DNA of 64,000 nucleotides from NCBI RefSeq assembly GCF_003856525.1, contig NZ_RJVQ01000003.1, forward strand, positions 434,001-498,000, given 5' to 3'. Source of the stretch: Vibrio viridaestus (GTDB lineage Bacteria; Pseudomonadota; Gammaproteobacteria; Enterobacterales; Vibrionaceae). Positions within the stretch are counted from its first letter, which is position 1; every line of letters starts with the position of its first letter. The notes under the pieces were generated by a model. That model made no database searches and had not been told where the DNA came from. It worked only from the letters and a program-made list of their open reading frames with translations. Made by a program: the position numbers and the translations under genes. Positions 1 to 8,727 of this stretch are shown piece after piece.

Positions 1-292
1 GCAGTTCCGTTCGACCCAGTCGACAGGAGACAAAGTGAAGTGAGGCTTGATTCGTGGTCAATGCGATAGCTGGCCGCCCACCAGTCGAAGCTTCTTGAGA
101 AAGTTCCGATACAAGACCATGCGACATCAACTGACGAGTAATATTAGTGACACTTGCGGGGGCAAGGTTGCTTTGCTGTACGATATTGACGCGCGATACC
201 GGTCCGTTAAGGTCGATGAGCTGGTAGACTAAGGCTGCGTTATTAAACTTAACCTTTTCGTTTGTTTTAACCTGACCACTAATATTACTCAT
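1..292 (-). CDS. nagC: NagC/Mlc-type ROK repressor, N-terminal part (cut by window edge)
   Basis: The first 97 residues of a ROK-family transcriptional repressor are present; the rest lies outside the window. The visible part is the winged-helix DNA-binding domain: after the start at 292 it reads through a helix-turn-helix with the ROK repressor hallmark 'LAPASVTNITRQL' (about residues 46-58), then 'STGGRPA' at the end of the wing. In E. coli NagC binds GlcNAc-6-phosphate and represses the nag regulon. Here it is the last gene of nagB-nagA-nagC, five bases after the nagA stop, which supports NagC over Mlc. The effector-binding kinase-like domain cannot be examined. Confidence 0.88.
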   Translation of the reverse strand, partial: MSNISGQVKTNEKVKFNNAALVYQLIDLNGPVSRVNIVQQSNLAPASVTNITRQLMSHGLVSELSQEASTGGRPAIALTTNQASLHFVSCRLGRTEL

Positions 293-297
293 CGAAA

Positions 298-1443
298 TTA
301 ATTCCTCATTATCACTCCATTCACTATGGACGCTGACACTTTATAGTCTTGATTCATAACGATCAAGTTTGCTGTGTATCCTGGTTTGATTTGTCCCAGT
401 GAGTTATCTACGCCAATCGCTTTAGCCGGGTAGAGTGTTGCCATTCGTATTGCTTCTTCTTTTGCAATATTCGCCTTCTCTACTAACAGACGGACGCCTT
501 CATCCATAGTCAGCGCTGAGCCACCGAGGGTTCCGTTTTCATCAACGCATTTCCCATTTTGGATGAGTATTTTACTACCGCAAAAGTCAAACGAAGACAT
601 ATCTTTAGGCGCATTAGCGCCTGCTGTTGCGTCTGTTACTAAGCAAAGCCTTTCTTGCATAATAGACTTAGCGATTCGGATGTTTGCCCAGTGAACATGG
701 TAACCGTCGGCGATAATTCCAGCATAAATATGTTGAGCATCAAGCACTGCCCCCACAACTCCGGGCTCACGTCCACTTGATGTAGGGCTCATCGCATTAT
801 AAAGGTGGGTTGCAAATGACACGCCATTTTCAATCGCACGACGAGCCTGATCATACGTCGCTGCTGTATGGCCGATACTAACGATAATCCCAGCATCTAT
901 TAACTGTTTAATATGCTCCTCTTTGTTCATCTCTGGGGCGAGGGTGATTTTTTTTAGCCACTGGGATTGTTCTGCTAGCCAAGAGATCATTTCCTCATTT
1001 GGCTGACGTAGCTGAGCTTCAGGATGGATTCCTTTACGTTTGGGGTTGGTGTAAGGACCCTCAAGGTGCATGCCTAACACTTGATGCTTATGTTGGCTCA
1101 TATAGCGCTTGCAGGCCTCTATTCCTAATCGGATGGTATTATCACTGTCGCTAATCAGGGTGGGTAAAAAGCTCGTGGTTCCACTCTTCAAATTTACCTG
1201 ATGCATGTGTTCAAGAGTAGCAACGTCAGGTTTATCATTAAACATGATACCGCCACATCCATTGAGCTGAAGATCAATGAAGCCTGCGCATATCCACTGT
1301 CCATGAGTATCAAATATCTCCGCGCTGCCGGGAATTCCTGTCTCGTCGATAATATCGACAATGGTATCATTTTCTACTAAGACTGCCTTGTTATGCAGGG
1401 TATCAAAGCCAGTAAAAACTATACCGTTAGTTAAAGCGAGCAT
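298..1443 (-). CDS. nagA: N-acetylglucosamine-6-phosphate deacetylase
   Basis: Cytoplasmic enzyme that deacetylates GlcNAc-6-phosphate to glucosamine-6-phosphate and acetate, feeding NagB. The 381-residue length fits NagA of the amidohydrolase superfamily. Visible family features are 'GFIDLQLNGCGG' near residue 55, 'HLEGPY' with the metal-binding Glu near 127-132, 'SIGHTAA' and 'THLYNAM' carrying metal-binding histidines, and 'VTDATAGA' with the catalytic Asp. It starts two bases after the nagB stop, with a GAGG-type ribosome site inside the end of nagB, so the two are translated from one transcript. Nothing looks broken. Confidence 0.95.
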   Translation of the reverse strand: MLALTNGIVFTGFDTLHNKAVLVENDTIVDIIDETGIPGSAEIFDTHGQWICAGFIDLQLNGCGGIMFNDKPDVATLEHMHQVNLKSGTTSFLPTLISDSDNTIRLGIEACKRYMSQHKHQVLGMHLEGPYTNPKRKGIHPEAQLRQPNEEMISWLAEQSQWLKKITLAPEMNKEEHIKQLIDAGIIVSIGHTAATYDQARRAIENGVSFATHLYNAMSPTSSGREPGVVGAVLDAQHIYAGIIADGYHVHWANIRIAKSIMQERLCLVTDATAGANAPKDMSSFDFCGSKILIQNGKCVDENGTLGGSALTMDEGVRLLVEKANIAKEEAIRMATLYPAKAIGVDNSLGQIKPGYTANLIVMNQDYKVSASIVNGVIMRN

Positions 1444-1445
1444 AC

Positions 1446-2258
1446 TTATTTACCCTCATCAACGGCGCGGATTTCTTTCTCTTCTAATTGCTGAAAGTAA
1501 CGTAGAGTTTTTACTTTTAGCTCCATAGAGGCTGGCTCATCACAAATAATAATACTTTTAGCATGGAGCTGGAGTGCAGATATCGTCCATAAGTGATTAA
1601 CTGCACCTTCTACGCCAGCTTGTACGGCAAGTGCTTTATTAGCACCAGTTGCTAGAATAAGCACTTCTCTCGCGTCCAGTAGTGTACCTACACCCACAGT
1701 CAGGGCCATTTTAGGAACTGAAGCGATATCATCATCAAAAAATCTCGCGTTATCCTGAATGGTTTCTGGGGTTAATGTTTTTATGCGAGTACGAGAGCTA
1801 AGAGATGAAGCTGGTTCATTAAATGCAATATGACCATCGCTTCCAACACCGCCAAAAAACAAGTGAATTCCACCCACACTACGAATCTTATCTTCATATG
1901 CTTGGCATTCTGTATCAAGGTCATTTGCCATACCATTTAGGATATTGACGTGATTTTTGTCGATATCGACGTGGTTAAAAAAGTTGTCGAACATAAATGC
2001 GTGATAGCTTTGAGGATGGGATGACTCCAAGCCTACGTATTCATCCATATTAAATGTAATAACATGCTTAAAGCTTACTTTCCCTTCTTTATAAAGGCGA
2101 ATCAATGCTTGATATGTAGTAAGAGGAGTGCTGCCTGTCGGCAAACCCAGTACAAAAGGGCGTTCTTTGGAAGGAGAAAACTGATTAATTCTTTTTACGA
2201 TGTAATTTGCGGTCCACTCTCCAACCTGGACTTTATTTTTTAATGGTAGTAAGCGCAT
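1446..2258 (-). CDS. nagB: Glucosamine-6-phosphate deaminase
   Basis: Converts glucosamine-6-phosphate to fructose-6-phosphate and ammonia, the step that brings amino sugars into glycolysis. The translation closely resembles E. coli NagB throughout: '[12 protein letters not shown]', 'FNMDEYVGL', the active-site stretch '[18 protein letters not shown]', and '[11 protein letters not shown]'. Two start codons lie six bases apart (2264 and 2258). GGAG sits only one or two bases before the first but about seven before the second, and the second gives the family's usual MRL-type N-terminus, so 2258 is chosen (270 residues). It is the first gene of nagBAC and diverges from nagE. Confidence 0.95.
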   Translation of the reverse strand: MRLLPLKNKVQVGEWTANYIVKRINQFSPSKERPFVLGLPTGSTPLTTYQALIRLYKEGKVSFKHVITFNMDEYVGLESSHPQSYHAFMFDNFFNHVDIDKNHVNILNGMANDLDTECQAYEDKIRSVGGIHLFFGGVGSDGHIAFNEPASSLSSRTRIKTLTPETIQDNARFFDDDIASVPKMALTVGVGTLLDAREVLILATGANKALAVQAGVEGAVNHLWTISALQLHAKSIIICDEPASMELKVKTLRYFQQLEEKEIRAVDEGK

Positions 2259-2481
2259 GTTCATTCTCCGTTCAAATCATCAAATTTAGTGTTCTTTGTT
2301 TACATATTGAATAAAGTAATTGTATTTGGCAAGTTATTAGCTGAAAAATTTTGCAATAAGAGTAAAAGTGTGACATAAATATTAACACTTAGTTTATTGG
2401 ATGAACTAAGATAAGAGTGAGCAATGGATAAAGTATGATTACAAACTTTATTCGCAGTACAGAATTCAACTGGAGGAAGCT
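2259..2481. promoter_or_regulatory. nagB-nagE divergent control region
   Basis: This AT-rich gap separates the divergent nagBAC and nagE units. In enterobacteria such a region holds NagC operators and a CRP site. An imperfect dyad at about 2447-2469, TTATTC then GAATTCAA after eight bases, just before the nagE ribosome site (GGAGG near 2473), resembles a NagC box but its spacer looks one base long. A TGTGA half-site near 2371 lacks a good second half. The assignment leans on the gene arrangement. Confidence 0.4.
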
Positions 2482-3987
2482 ATGAACGTACTGGGATACA
2501 CACAAAAATTAGGGAAGGCGATCATGCTCCCGATCGCGATTCTCCCCGTCGCTGCAATACTACTTAGATTAGGGCAGCCTGACATGCTCAATATTGCGTT
2601 TATGGCTCAAGGTGGTGGTGCAATATTTGGGCAACTTCCTTTATTGTTTGCTATTGGGATCGCTGTGGGTCTGGCAAAAGATGATGCCGGTGCCGCCGGT
2701 CTTGCCGGTGCAATTGGCTATTTAGTTCTCACTGAAGCTGCAAAAACCATTAATGCAGATATTAATATGTCTTTCTTTGGTGGTATCGTGGCCGGTATTG
2801 TGGCAGGTCATTCTTATAATCGCTTTTACAATGTTACTTTGCCTGCTTATTTGGCTTTCTTTGGTGGTAAACGTTTAGTCCCTATCATGACTGGCTTAAT
2901 TTCATTGATTCTAGCTGGAATTATGGGTGTTGTTTGGCCTTCAATTCAGAATGGTATCGATTCTTTTGGTCACGCGGTTGCCAATTCTGGCGCTTTGGGA
3001 CAGTTTGCTTACGGTACATTAAACCGTGCGCTAATCCCGGTTGGTTTACACCACGTAATGAATTCGATCTTTTGGTTTGGGTTAGGTGAGTGTACTAAGG
3101 TTACTTATGAGCTGGCTGGTGCGATTCAAAACATCTGTGTTGATCCGGCATTAGCTAAAACTTACTCAATTGGTGCAGCATTGCCAAATATTGATGGTAG
3201 CCTAATTAAAGAGATTGCTGCACAAACAACTCGTGGAGACCTAAACCGTTTCTTTGCTGGTGATCCTGATGCTGGAGTATTTATGACTGGGTTTTTCCCA
3301 ATCATGATGTTCGGTCTACCAAGTGCAGCACTAGCAATGTATTTCGCCGCACCGAAAAGTCGTCGTAAACAGGTAGGGGGGTTACTTGCCTCAGTTGCTC
3401 TAACCGCTTTTTTGACTGGTGTAACCGAGCCACTTGAGTTTACCTTCATGTTCCTTGCTCCCGCTTTATACGCAATTCATGCTGTACTGACCGGGATCTC
3501 CTTAGTTGTGACGAACTCTCTGGGTATTCTGGATGGTTTCGGGTTTTCGGCTGGTCTGTTTGACTTTGTAATCAACTGGGGCTTAGCAACTAAACCTGCG
3601 CTGTTGATTGTGGTTGGTTTGATTTTTGGTGTGATCTATTTTGTTGTCTTCTACTTCATGATTAAGGCTTTCAACATTAAAACTCCTGGCCGTGAAGAAG
3701 AAACAAGTATCAGCAATAGTGGTAGCGTAAGTAAGAATGGTGACATGGTGGCTGTAGCAAGACAATACATTTCCGCACTAGGTGGCGCGCAAAACTTGGA
3801 TCAGATTGATGCGTGTATTACTCGTTTACGCCTGTCAGTAAATGACATGGCAAGTATCGATGAAGCAACAATTAAATCGTTAGGAGCAAGCGGTATTGTT
3901 AAACTTAATGCTCATAACGTCCAGGTGGTTCTGGGACCGCAAGCAGAAATTATTGCTGGTGAGATGAAAGAGATTTTGAAAAGCTAA
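2482..3987 (+). CDS. nagE: PTS N-acetylglucosamine transporter, EIICB
   Basis: Inner-membrane permease that imports GlcNAc while phosphorylating it to GlcNAc-6-phosphate. Residues about 1-390 form the multi-spanning IIC domain, with typical 'LPIAILPVAAILLRLG' and 'LIPVGLHHVMNSIFWF' segments. After a linker near 395-415, residues about 420-501 form the IIB domain with the phosphorylated cysteine in 'DACITRLRLSV'. At 501 residues there is no IIA domain, unlike the three-domain E. coli NagE, so the phosphate must come from a separate glucose-type IIA (Crr) encoded elsewhere. It diverges from nagBAC and has a strong GGAGG ribosome site. A terminator follows. Confidence 0.93.
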   Translation: MNVLGYTQKLGKAIMLPIAILPVAAILLRLGQPDMLNIAFMAQGGGAIFGQLPLLFAIGIAVGLAKDDAGAAGLAGAIGYLVLTEAAKTINADINMSFFGGIVAGIVAGHSYNRFYNVTLPAYLAFFGGKRLVPIMTGLISLILAGIMGVVWPSIQNGIDSFGHAVANSGALGQFAYGTLNRALIPVGLHHVMNSIFWFGLGECTKVTYELAGAIQNICVDPALAKTYSIGAALPNIDGSLIKEIAAQTTRGDLNRFFAGDPDAGVFMTGFFPIMMFGLPSAALAMYFAAPKSRRKQVGGLLASVALTAFLTGVTEPLEFTFMFLAPALYAIHAVLTGISLVVTNSLGILDGFGFSAGLFDFVINWGLATKPALLIVVGLIFGVIYFVVFYFMIKAFNIKTPGREEETSISNSGSVSKNGDMVAVARQYISALGGAQNLDQIDACITRLRLSVNDMASIDEATIKSLGASGIVKLNAHNVQVVLGPQAEIIAGEMKEILKS

Positions 3988-4020
3988 CCGTATAACGAGA
4001 ATCACATCGTACTTAATTTA

Positions 4021-4045
4021 AAAGCCAGCAATGCTGGCTTTTTTT
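4021..4045 (+). terminator. Rho-independent terminator of nagE
   Basis: A perfect nine-base-pair stem (AAAGCCAGC, loop AAT, GCTGGCTTT) is followed by a run of T. It begins 33 bases after the nagE stop. The A-rich left flank may also let it act on the convergent isomerase gene. Confidence 0.9.
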
Positions 4046-4052
4046 GTATCAA

Positions 4053-4880
4053 TTATTGCTGCTGCGTAAAGTAACTCTTCCATATATTTAACGACTGAGT
4101 AATTTGTTGAGAAAGTTCTTCCATTTCCGCGTCGTTGCGAGGGGGAGTGTTTACTGGATTACCTTTGAGTACAAATTCAAAGACAAACGGACCTTCAAAG
4201 CCGCCATCTTCCAGACCTTTGTGATAAGCAAAGAAGTCAAGATTACCTTGTGCTATACCTTCTCTGTTTGCTCCTGAGATATGAAAGATCGAGTTGCGTT
4301 TACTGTACTCATGCAGCGTTTTCATTGGATTTCTCTCACCTATGTTCATGTGAAAGCTATCTAGTAAAACCGCTATTTCTGAACAGCCAGTTTCATCAAC
4401 TAGCTTCTGGTACTCGTCCGCTGTATGAATAAAGGGTACCTCATATAAATTACAAGGCTCATACGATAAATCGACACCTTTAGACAAGGCATAGTCACTG
4501 ATAACTTGGACGCTTCGGACTAATTGATCCCACGCTTCCTTATCGCTGTCGCAACCCTTTGTCCATACACTCAAACCTTGTAGAGTGGCTCCACAACCAA
4601 GAGCGTGAGCATAATCAACAACATCTTTATACATAGTGATGGCACTTTCGATATTACCGTCACCGTAAATACCTCCAGGACCATAGCCAAACGGGTCGTA
4701 TACGAGAATGTCTAGACCGTATTTCTCAGCTGCCTGTTTCACATCTTCTGGGTTATGTCGTTCCATCGGTTCACAATATTGAATGGAATTGAGACCCAGA
4801 GACTTCACCTTCTTCATCAACTCATCGAGATCGTTTATACCGAGAGTCCAGCTACATATACCGATTTGATTCAACTTCAT
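4053..4880 (-). CDS. Sugar phosphate isomerase/epimerase-like TIM-barrel protein
   Basis: A 275-residue xylose-isomerase-like TIM-barrel protein of the AP_endonuc_2 fold. Features seen are the N-terminal 'IGICSWTLG', 'LSYEPCNLYEVPF' with a likely metal-binding Glu, 'VLLDSFHMNIGE' with the Asp and His typical of these metal sites, and 'HISGANREG'. Family members isomerise or epimerise sugars or inositol derivatives at a divalent metal; the substrate cannot be told. A GGAGG site directly before 4880 fixes the start there, although the frame stays open to 4913. It converges on nagE and follows the terminator of the barrel gene upstream, so it is probably monocistronic. A link to amino sugars is only positional. 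Confidence 0.75.
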   Translation of the reverse strand: MKLNQIGICSWTLGINDLDELMKKVKSLGLNSIQYCEPMERHNPEDVKQAAEKYGLDILVYDPFGYGPGGIYGDGNIESAITMYKDVVDYAHALGCGATLQGLSVWTKGCDSDKEAWDQLVRSVQVISDYALSKGVDLSYEPCNLYEVPFIHTADEYQKLVDETGCSEIAVLLDSFHMNIGERNPMKTLHEYSKRNSIFHISGANREGIAQGNLDFFAYHKGLEDGGFEGPFVFEFVLKGNPVNTPPRNDAEMEELSQQITQSLNIWKSYFTQQQ

Positions 4881-4894
4881 TGCTTCCTCCGTAA

Positions 4895-4924
4895 TAAAAA
4901 AGACAGCTACCAATGGGTAGCTGT
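4895..4924 (-). terminator. Terminator of the outer-membrane barrel gene
   Basis: Read on the minus strand, a perfect nine-base-pair stem (ACAGCTACC, four-base loop, GGTAGCTGT at 4903-4924) is followed by CTTTTTTATTAC. It lies between the barrel gene stop at 4968 and the ribosome site of the isomerase-like gene. Confidence 0.85.
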
Positions 4925-4967
4925 AAAGGCATTGGATTAAGTTATAATGGAAAAGTGATTTGAGATT

Positions 4968-5528
4968 TTAGAAGCGATATTCAACACCGACAGATGCCTG
5001 TTTGAAGTCTGTTTCCGTGTCTGCACCGTTGGATACGGCATCGGCGTCGATGTCTGCGTCATACCATGTGTATTCGACGTTAACTAGGAAATTGTCTGTC
5101 ACTTTGAAGCCTACACCTGCACCTGCAAAAACACCTTCATCGTCTCTGCTCCCGTTCACTCCAAGGACACTATAATCGGTGTTGTACCAGAGCTGACCAC
5201 CTTTACCGTAAAGCTCAACTCGCTCGCCTATAGGAGCAATCACTTTAAGTGCGGCGGTGTAACCATCGGTACTGGCACTCGCGCCACTTTTACCGTAGTC
5301 GCCAAAATCAATGTAACTACCTTCTAAAGCGAGGTATTTGTTAAAGCGAAAGCCCAGTAGACCCTGATAAACATCATTATCGTCATCAAAGTCATCCTGA
5401 CCATCGACTTTGACATATCCATAATTACCACCGACATAAAGGCCATAATCGTTATCAGCAGCTTGCGCGAAACCAGAAAGCGTTAATAATGCAAAAGCGC
5501 CAGTTGCTACAGGAAGTAATTTTTTCAT
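4968..5528 (-). CDS. Small outer-membrane beta-barrel protein (OmpA-like barrel)
   Basis: A 186-residue exported protein. A signal peptide ends about residue 23 ('GFAQA' before 'ADNDYG'). The rest shows alternating aromatic and polar strands expected of an eight-stranded barrel, for example 'YGLYVGGNYGYVKV', 'GFRFNKYLALEGSYIDFGDYG', 'FLVNVEYTWYDADI', and it ends in 'VGVEYRF', a terminal Phe that fits recognition by the BAM complex. No C-terminal OmpA peptidoglycan domain exists, so it is a barrel-only protein. Asp-rich turns ('DDFDDDNDV') may bind cations or only be surface loops. It has its own terminator and an AT-rich upstream region. Confidence 0.82.
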   Translation of the reverse strand: MKKLLPVATGAFALLTLSGFAQAADNDYGLYVGGNYGYVKVDGQDDFDDDNDVYQGLLGFRFNKYLALEGSYIDFGDYGKSGASASTDGYTAALKVIAPIGERVELYGKGGQLWYNTDYSVLGVNGSRDDEGVFAGAGVGFKVTDNFLVNVEYTWYDADIDADAVSNGADTETDFKQASVGVEYRF

Positions 5529-5883
5529 TTGTTATCTCCTAGTTGGGTCGTTCTTGAAAGTATGAAATGGACTAAGCGATATATGTGCCAGATTTTAAGT
5601 GGTTGATTTTAAAGGTTTAAATTAATTTAATAAAACTGAATATATTACATTTCTACATTTAAAGTGTAATTATTTCATATTTAATTAAATTTTTATTTAT
5701 CTACAATATATAAGTTTTCTTATTATTGTTTTTTGGTTTTTAATTAAAGTTTACATAAACTACGCTAAGAAAATTTATTTTTATAATAACGTAAGAAATA
5801 TGTAAATTTTTATTGTTTTCCATATCGGATTTAGTTTTGAGTGCTAATGTTGTTGTCGACAAAACCAGAGTAGAGAGGATCTT
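5529..5883. other. AT-rich divergent intergenic region
   Basis: These 355 bases separate the barrel gene from the divergent acyltransferase gene. The stretch about 5620-5820 is very AT-rich and must hold at least the barrel gene promoter. A ten-base palindrome TTGTCGACAA lies at 5853-5862, just before the acyltransferase ribosome site. No open frame or convincing small RNA is seen. Confidence 0.5.
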
Positions 5884-6975
5884 GTGGACAATAATAAAGC
5901 GGTAACTTCAGGCATGATGGTCGCTAACTTTATCGCTACTTTATTTGTAATAGCGATTCATTACAGTTCTAAAATCCATGTAGATGGACCAGAATTAGAA
6001 AGTTGGAATTATCTGTTTCAAGAGTTTTTCTCTAATGGTATATCGCGAGTCGCGGTGCCATTTTTTGCACTCACATCGGGCTTTTTTCTTGCTAAGCAGC
6101 TCCAATCTGACAGAACCTATAAAACGATATACTCTGGCAAGATAAAAACACTTATTCTTCCCTATGTTATTGGTTCTACAGCAATATTTGTTCTGTCTGA
6201 AACGGTCAAGTGGATAGACCCAGCTCGAAGCAATTCGACTATCTCCCCTGAACATCTGTTTCATGTGATAGTGATGCACCCTAAATCGATCCAATTTTGG
6301 TTTTTACGCGATCTGATTATACTAACGCTGGCATCGCCTATTTTATTTACTAAAGAAAGGGTTTTGGCATATGGTGCGACAGCGATTATGGGTGTTTCGT
6401 GGTGGCTCGATTATCAGCCATTACCCGTTGTGTCTGGTTGGTATCTAGTCAATATCGAAACACTGTTTTACTTTATGCTGGGTCGAATTGCCTACGATAA
6501 TAAAGATAAGTTTTTTGCATTAGTGAATATTAAAGGGTTATATAAATCATTTATCTTATTTGTCTGGTTAATATTAACTGCAGTCCGTGTATATATCGAT
6601 CCTAAAATAAATGTTTGGTATGACGATGATTATACATTACAGTCTATCTTGATATATAAAACGGCAATTGCTGTAGGCGTGATTTCGCTTATGCAGTTAT
6701 CTGTTTATCTAGCAAATAATAAAACGATTATTTATCTCTCAGGGCTGACGTTTTTTGCCTACTTGTTCCACTTTGTGCCTCTGGTTTACATGCGTGATAT
6801 TACGTATGCGTATTTTGACAAAGCCTATGCCTTTTACATCAACTTTCCATTATGTTTGCTTGTTGTCTTTGGCTTGGCACATGTGTGCGCCAAATATAGT
6901 CCACTTATCTTCGCACGCCTGACTGGTGGAAGAGACCCTCGTAAGTCATTACAGAGAGTCAGTAACCAAAATTAG
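5884..6975 (+). CDS. Acyltransferase 3 family membrane protein
   Basis: A 363-residue integral membrane protein with about ten hydrophobic segments, matching the acyltransferase-3 (OafA/NodX/OpgC-type) family that transfers acetyl, succinyl or similar groups onto exported sugars. The first membrane segment contains 'IATLFVIAIHYSSK' with the family's conserved His; 'VAVPFFALTSGFFLAK' and 'FWFLRDLIILTLASP' match later conserved segments. The start is GTG at 5884, supported by AGAGAGG seven bases upstream; an ATG at 5914 lacks such a site. The acceptor is not predictable. The next gene follows after 25 bases, so the two may be co-transcribed. Confidence 0.8.
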   Translation: MDNNKAVTSGMMVANFIATLFVIAIHYSSKIHVDGPELESWNYLFQEFFSNGISRVAVPFFALTSGFFLAKQLQSDRTYKTIYSGKIKTLILPYVIGSTAIFVLSETVKWIDPARSNSTISPEHLFHVIVMHPKSIQFWFLRDLIILTLASPILFTKERVLAYGATAIMGVSWWLDYQPLPVVSGWYLVNIETLFYFMLGRIAYDNKDKFFALVNIKGLYKSFILFVWLILTAVRVYIDPKINVWYDDDYTLQSILIYKTAIAVGVISLMQLSVYLANNKTIIYLSGLTFFAYLFHFVPLVYMRDITYAYFDKAYAFYINFPLCLLVVFGLAHVCAKYSPLIFARLTGGRDPRKSLQRVSNQN

Positions 6976-7000
6976 TTCGTGACGTTTAAAGGAAATAAAC

Positions 7001-7978
7001 ATGAAAAAGCGAGTACTGGTGTACAAAGATTTGCCAGCAACAGAATTATCAAAATTAGAGCAACGCTATGAAGTAAAGGTGATTGATAATGCTACGGCTA
7101 ACCAAGAAGAGTTTGTTACGGCATTTCGTTGTAGTCACGGTGCGATAGGTTCTGGGGCTATTATTGACAGTGCATTAATTTCGTCTGCACCTGATTTACA
7201 AGCTCTCTCTACAATTTCAGTTGGTGTTGATCAATTTGATATTGCTGCTTTAAATGAGAGAGGTATTCCACTCATGCACACGCCGGATGTACTGACTGAA
7301 ACAACTGCAGATACCACATTTATGTTGATGATGTGTGCAGCAAGAAGAGCAGTAGAGCTATCCAATTACATTTTGCGTGGTGATTGGAAGAGCGGTATTG
7401 GAGAGGAGTTATACGGGCTAAACGTTGCAGGAAAGTCAGTCGGTATTATAGGTATGGGCCGAATTGGCTCAGCCGTTGCCAAAAGAGCTAAGCTGGGATT
7501 TAACATGCCAGTCTACTATCATAATCGTTCTAGAAACGACCAGACAGAAGCTGAATTGGATGCCACTTGGCTACCTTTGGAGCAACTCTTCAAACAGTGT
7601 GATTTTGTCGTCAGCTTGCTTCCGGCCACAGAAGAAACCTTTCACCTTATTGGAGCTAGAGAATTTGCACTCATGAAATCGAGCGCAGTGTTTATCAATG
7701 TTGGACGTGGGACTGTGGTCGATGAGAAAGCCTTGGTTGATGCGCTGTTATCGAAAGAAATAGCTGCTGCGGGTTTAGATGTTTTTGAAGTCGAGCCATT
7801 ACCTGAGACATCACCATTGATGAGTATTCCTAATGCGGTATTGCTTCCTCATATTGGTTCCGCTACACATGAGACGCGTCATGCTATGGCTGTGTGTGCG
7901 ACCGACAATTTAATCGCAGCGCTTGACGGTAATATAGAGAAAAACTGTGCGAATGGTTCGAACTTGAAAGCGAATTAA
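7001..7978 (+). CDS. D-isomer-specific 2-hydroxyacid dehydrogenase (GhrB-like)
   Basis: A 325-residue NAD(P)H-dependent dehydrogenase that would interconvert a 2-keto acid (glyoxylate, hydroxypyruvate, 2-ketogluconate or similar) and its D-2-hydroxy acid in the cytoplasm. The Rossmann motif 'GIIGMGRIGSAVAKRAK' lies near residues 148-164; the catalytic Arg is in 'INVGRGTVVDE', the Glu in 'DVFEVEP', and the His in 'LLPHIGSAT'. N-terminal 'STISVGVDQFD' is the substrate-loop motif. After the cofactor strand, 'YYHNRSRND' places Asn-Arg-Ser-Arg where NADP-preferring members have basic residues, so NADPH is likely. The exact substrate is open; GhrB is the nearest recalled enzyme. Confidence 0.85.
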   Translation: MKKRVLVYKDLPATELSKLEQRYEVKVIDNATANQEEFVTAFRCSHGAIGSGAIIDSALISSAPDLQALSTISVGVDQFDIAALNERGIPLMHTPDVLTETTADTTFMLMMCAARRAVELSNYILRGDWKSGIGEELYGLNVAGKSVGIIGMGRIGSAVAKRAKLGFNMPVYYHNRSRNDQTEAELDATWLPLEQLFKQCDFVVSLLPATEETFHLIGAREFALMKSSAVFINVGRGTVVDEKALVDALLSKEIAAAGLDVFEVEPLPETSPLMSIPNAVLLPHIGSATHETRHAMAVCATDNLIAALDGNIEKNCANGSNLKAN

Positions 7979-8068
7979 TGAGCCTTATTCGATTTAGTTC
8001 TTAGCATATTTGAAAATATTATTTCATTTTGTGTTGAAACGAAACGTTTATTTCCTTAATATTAACCC

Positions 8069-8084
8069 TGTGACATAGATCACT
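8069..8084. promoter_or_regulatory. CRP (cAMP receptor protein) binding site
   Basis: TGTGA-CATAGA-TCACT matches the CRP consensus TGTGA-N6-TCACA at nine of ten positions. It sits 54 bases before the tautomerase start, with a plausible -10 (TATAGT) near 8109, a layout fitting CRP activation. Confidence 0.7.
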
Positions 8085-8137
8085 AAAAATTAAATTTCGT
8101 TTTTGAGTTATAGTCAGTTAGATAAAAGGAAAACATT

Positions 8138-8557
8138 ATGCCATTGTTAGTATTTGATGTAGTTGAAGGTCGTAGTGATGAAGAGATCAAAGAGCTTCTA
8201 GACGCAACGCACGAAGTGGTTGTTGAGTCGTTTAACGTTCCTCAACGTGACCGTTACCAAATTGTTCACGAGAACAAAGCAACTCGTATGGTAATTCAAG
8301 ATACAGGTTTGGGTTTCACTCGTACAGAAGATATGGTTGTTCTGAGAGTGTTTACCAGTCCACGAACAGTAGAAGAGAAAGAGCGTTTCATGAAGTCTCT
8401 ATGTGAAAAATTGAAAGAGCGTTGTGGTTTGCAAGAGACCGATCTGATGATTTCGTTCTTTGCCAATGAACGCGGAGACTGGAGTTTTGCTGAAGGCGTG
8501 GCTCAGTACACAACTGGTGAACTTGGCGCTAAAGGAAGTAACGTTACTTTGAACTAA
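8138..8557 (+). CDS. Tautomerase family protein (Tautomerase_2 type)
   Basis: A 139-residue member of the tautomerase superfamily, longer than 4-oxalocrotonate tautomerase (about 62) and in the range of the malonate-semialdehyde-decarboxylase-like family. Removal of Met would expose the catalytic N-terminal proline ('MPLLVFDVVEG'). Conserved-looking positions include 'NVPQRDRYQIVHE' and 'DLMISFFANERGDWSFAEG'. The natural substrate is unknown; members isomerise or decarboxylate small keto acids. It stands alone with its own CRP-linked promoter. A second member of the same family lies at 47339-47737 and shares the VP-RDRFQI-like and DWSF motifs. Confidence 0.85.
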   Translation: MPLLVFDVVEGRSDEEIKELLDATHEVVVESFNVPQRDRYQIVHENKATRMVIQDTGLGFTRTEDMVVLRVFTSPRTVEEKERFMKSLCEKLKERCGLQETDLMISFFANERGDWSFAEGVAQYTTGELGAKGSNVTLN

Positions 8558-8621
8558 TGCATTCGAAACTTAGCGATTTAGACATTCTTAATTAGAAAAA
8601 CTCTCACCGAATTTTGAGATT

Positions 8622-8647
8622 CCACTGCATATACCATGATGCAGTGG
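8622..8647. other. Inverted repeat after the tautomerase gene
   Basis: CCACTGCAT and ATGCAGTGG form a perfect nine-base-pair stem with an eight-base loop. No T run follows on the plus strand, so it may be a weak terminator, a transcript-stabilising hairpin or an operator for the DJ-1 family gene 80 bases downstream. Confidence 0.4.
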
Positions 8648-8727
8648 CTCATCGCTCAATAACCTCTTTACACTTTGATACAGCACGTTATATTTTACTA
8701 TACATATAGCAGCATAGGGATTGTTGT

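Noticed and set aside
47-232. Plus-strand open frame of 61 codons at the left edge
   Set aside because: It lies wholly opposite the clearly coding nagC fragment and has no family resemblance.
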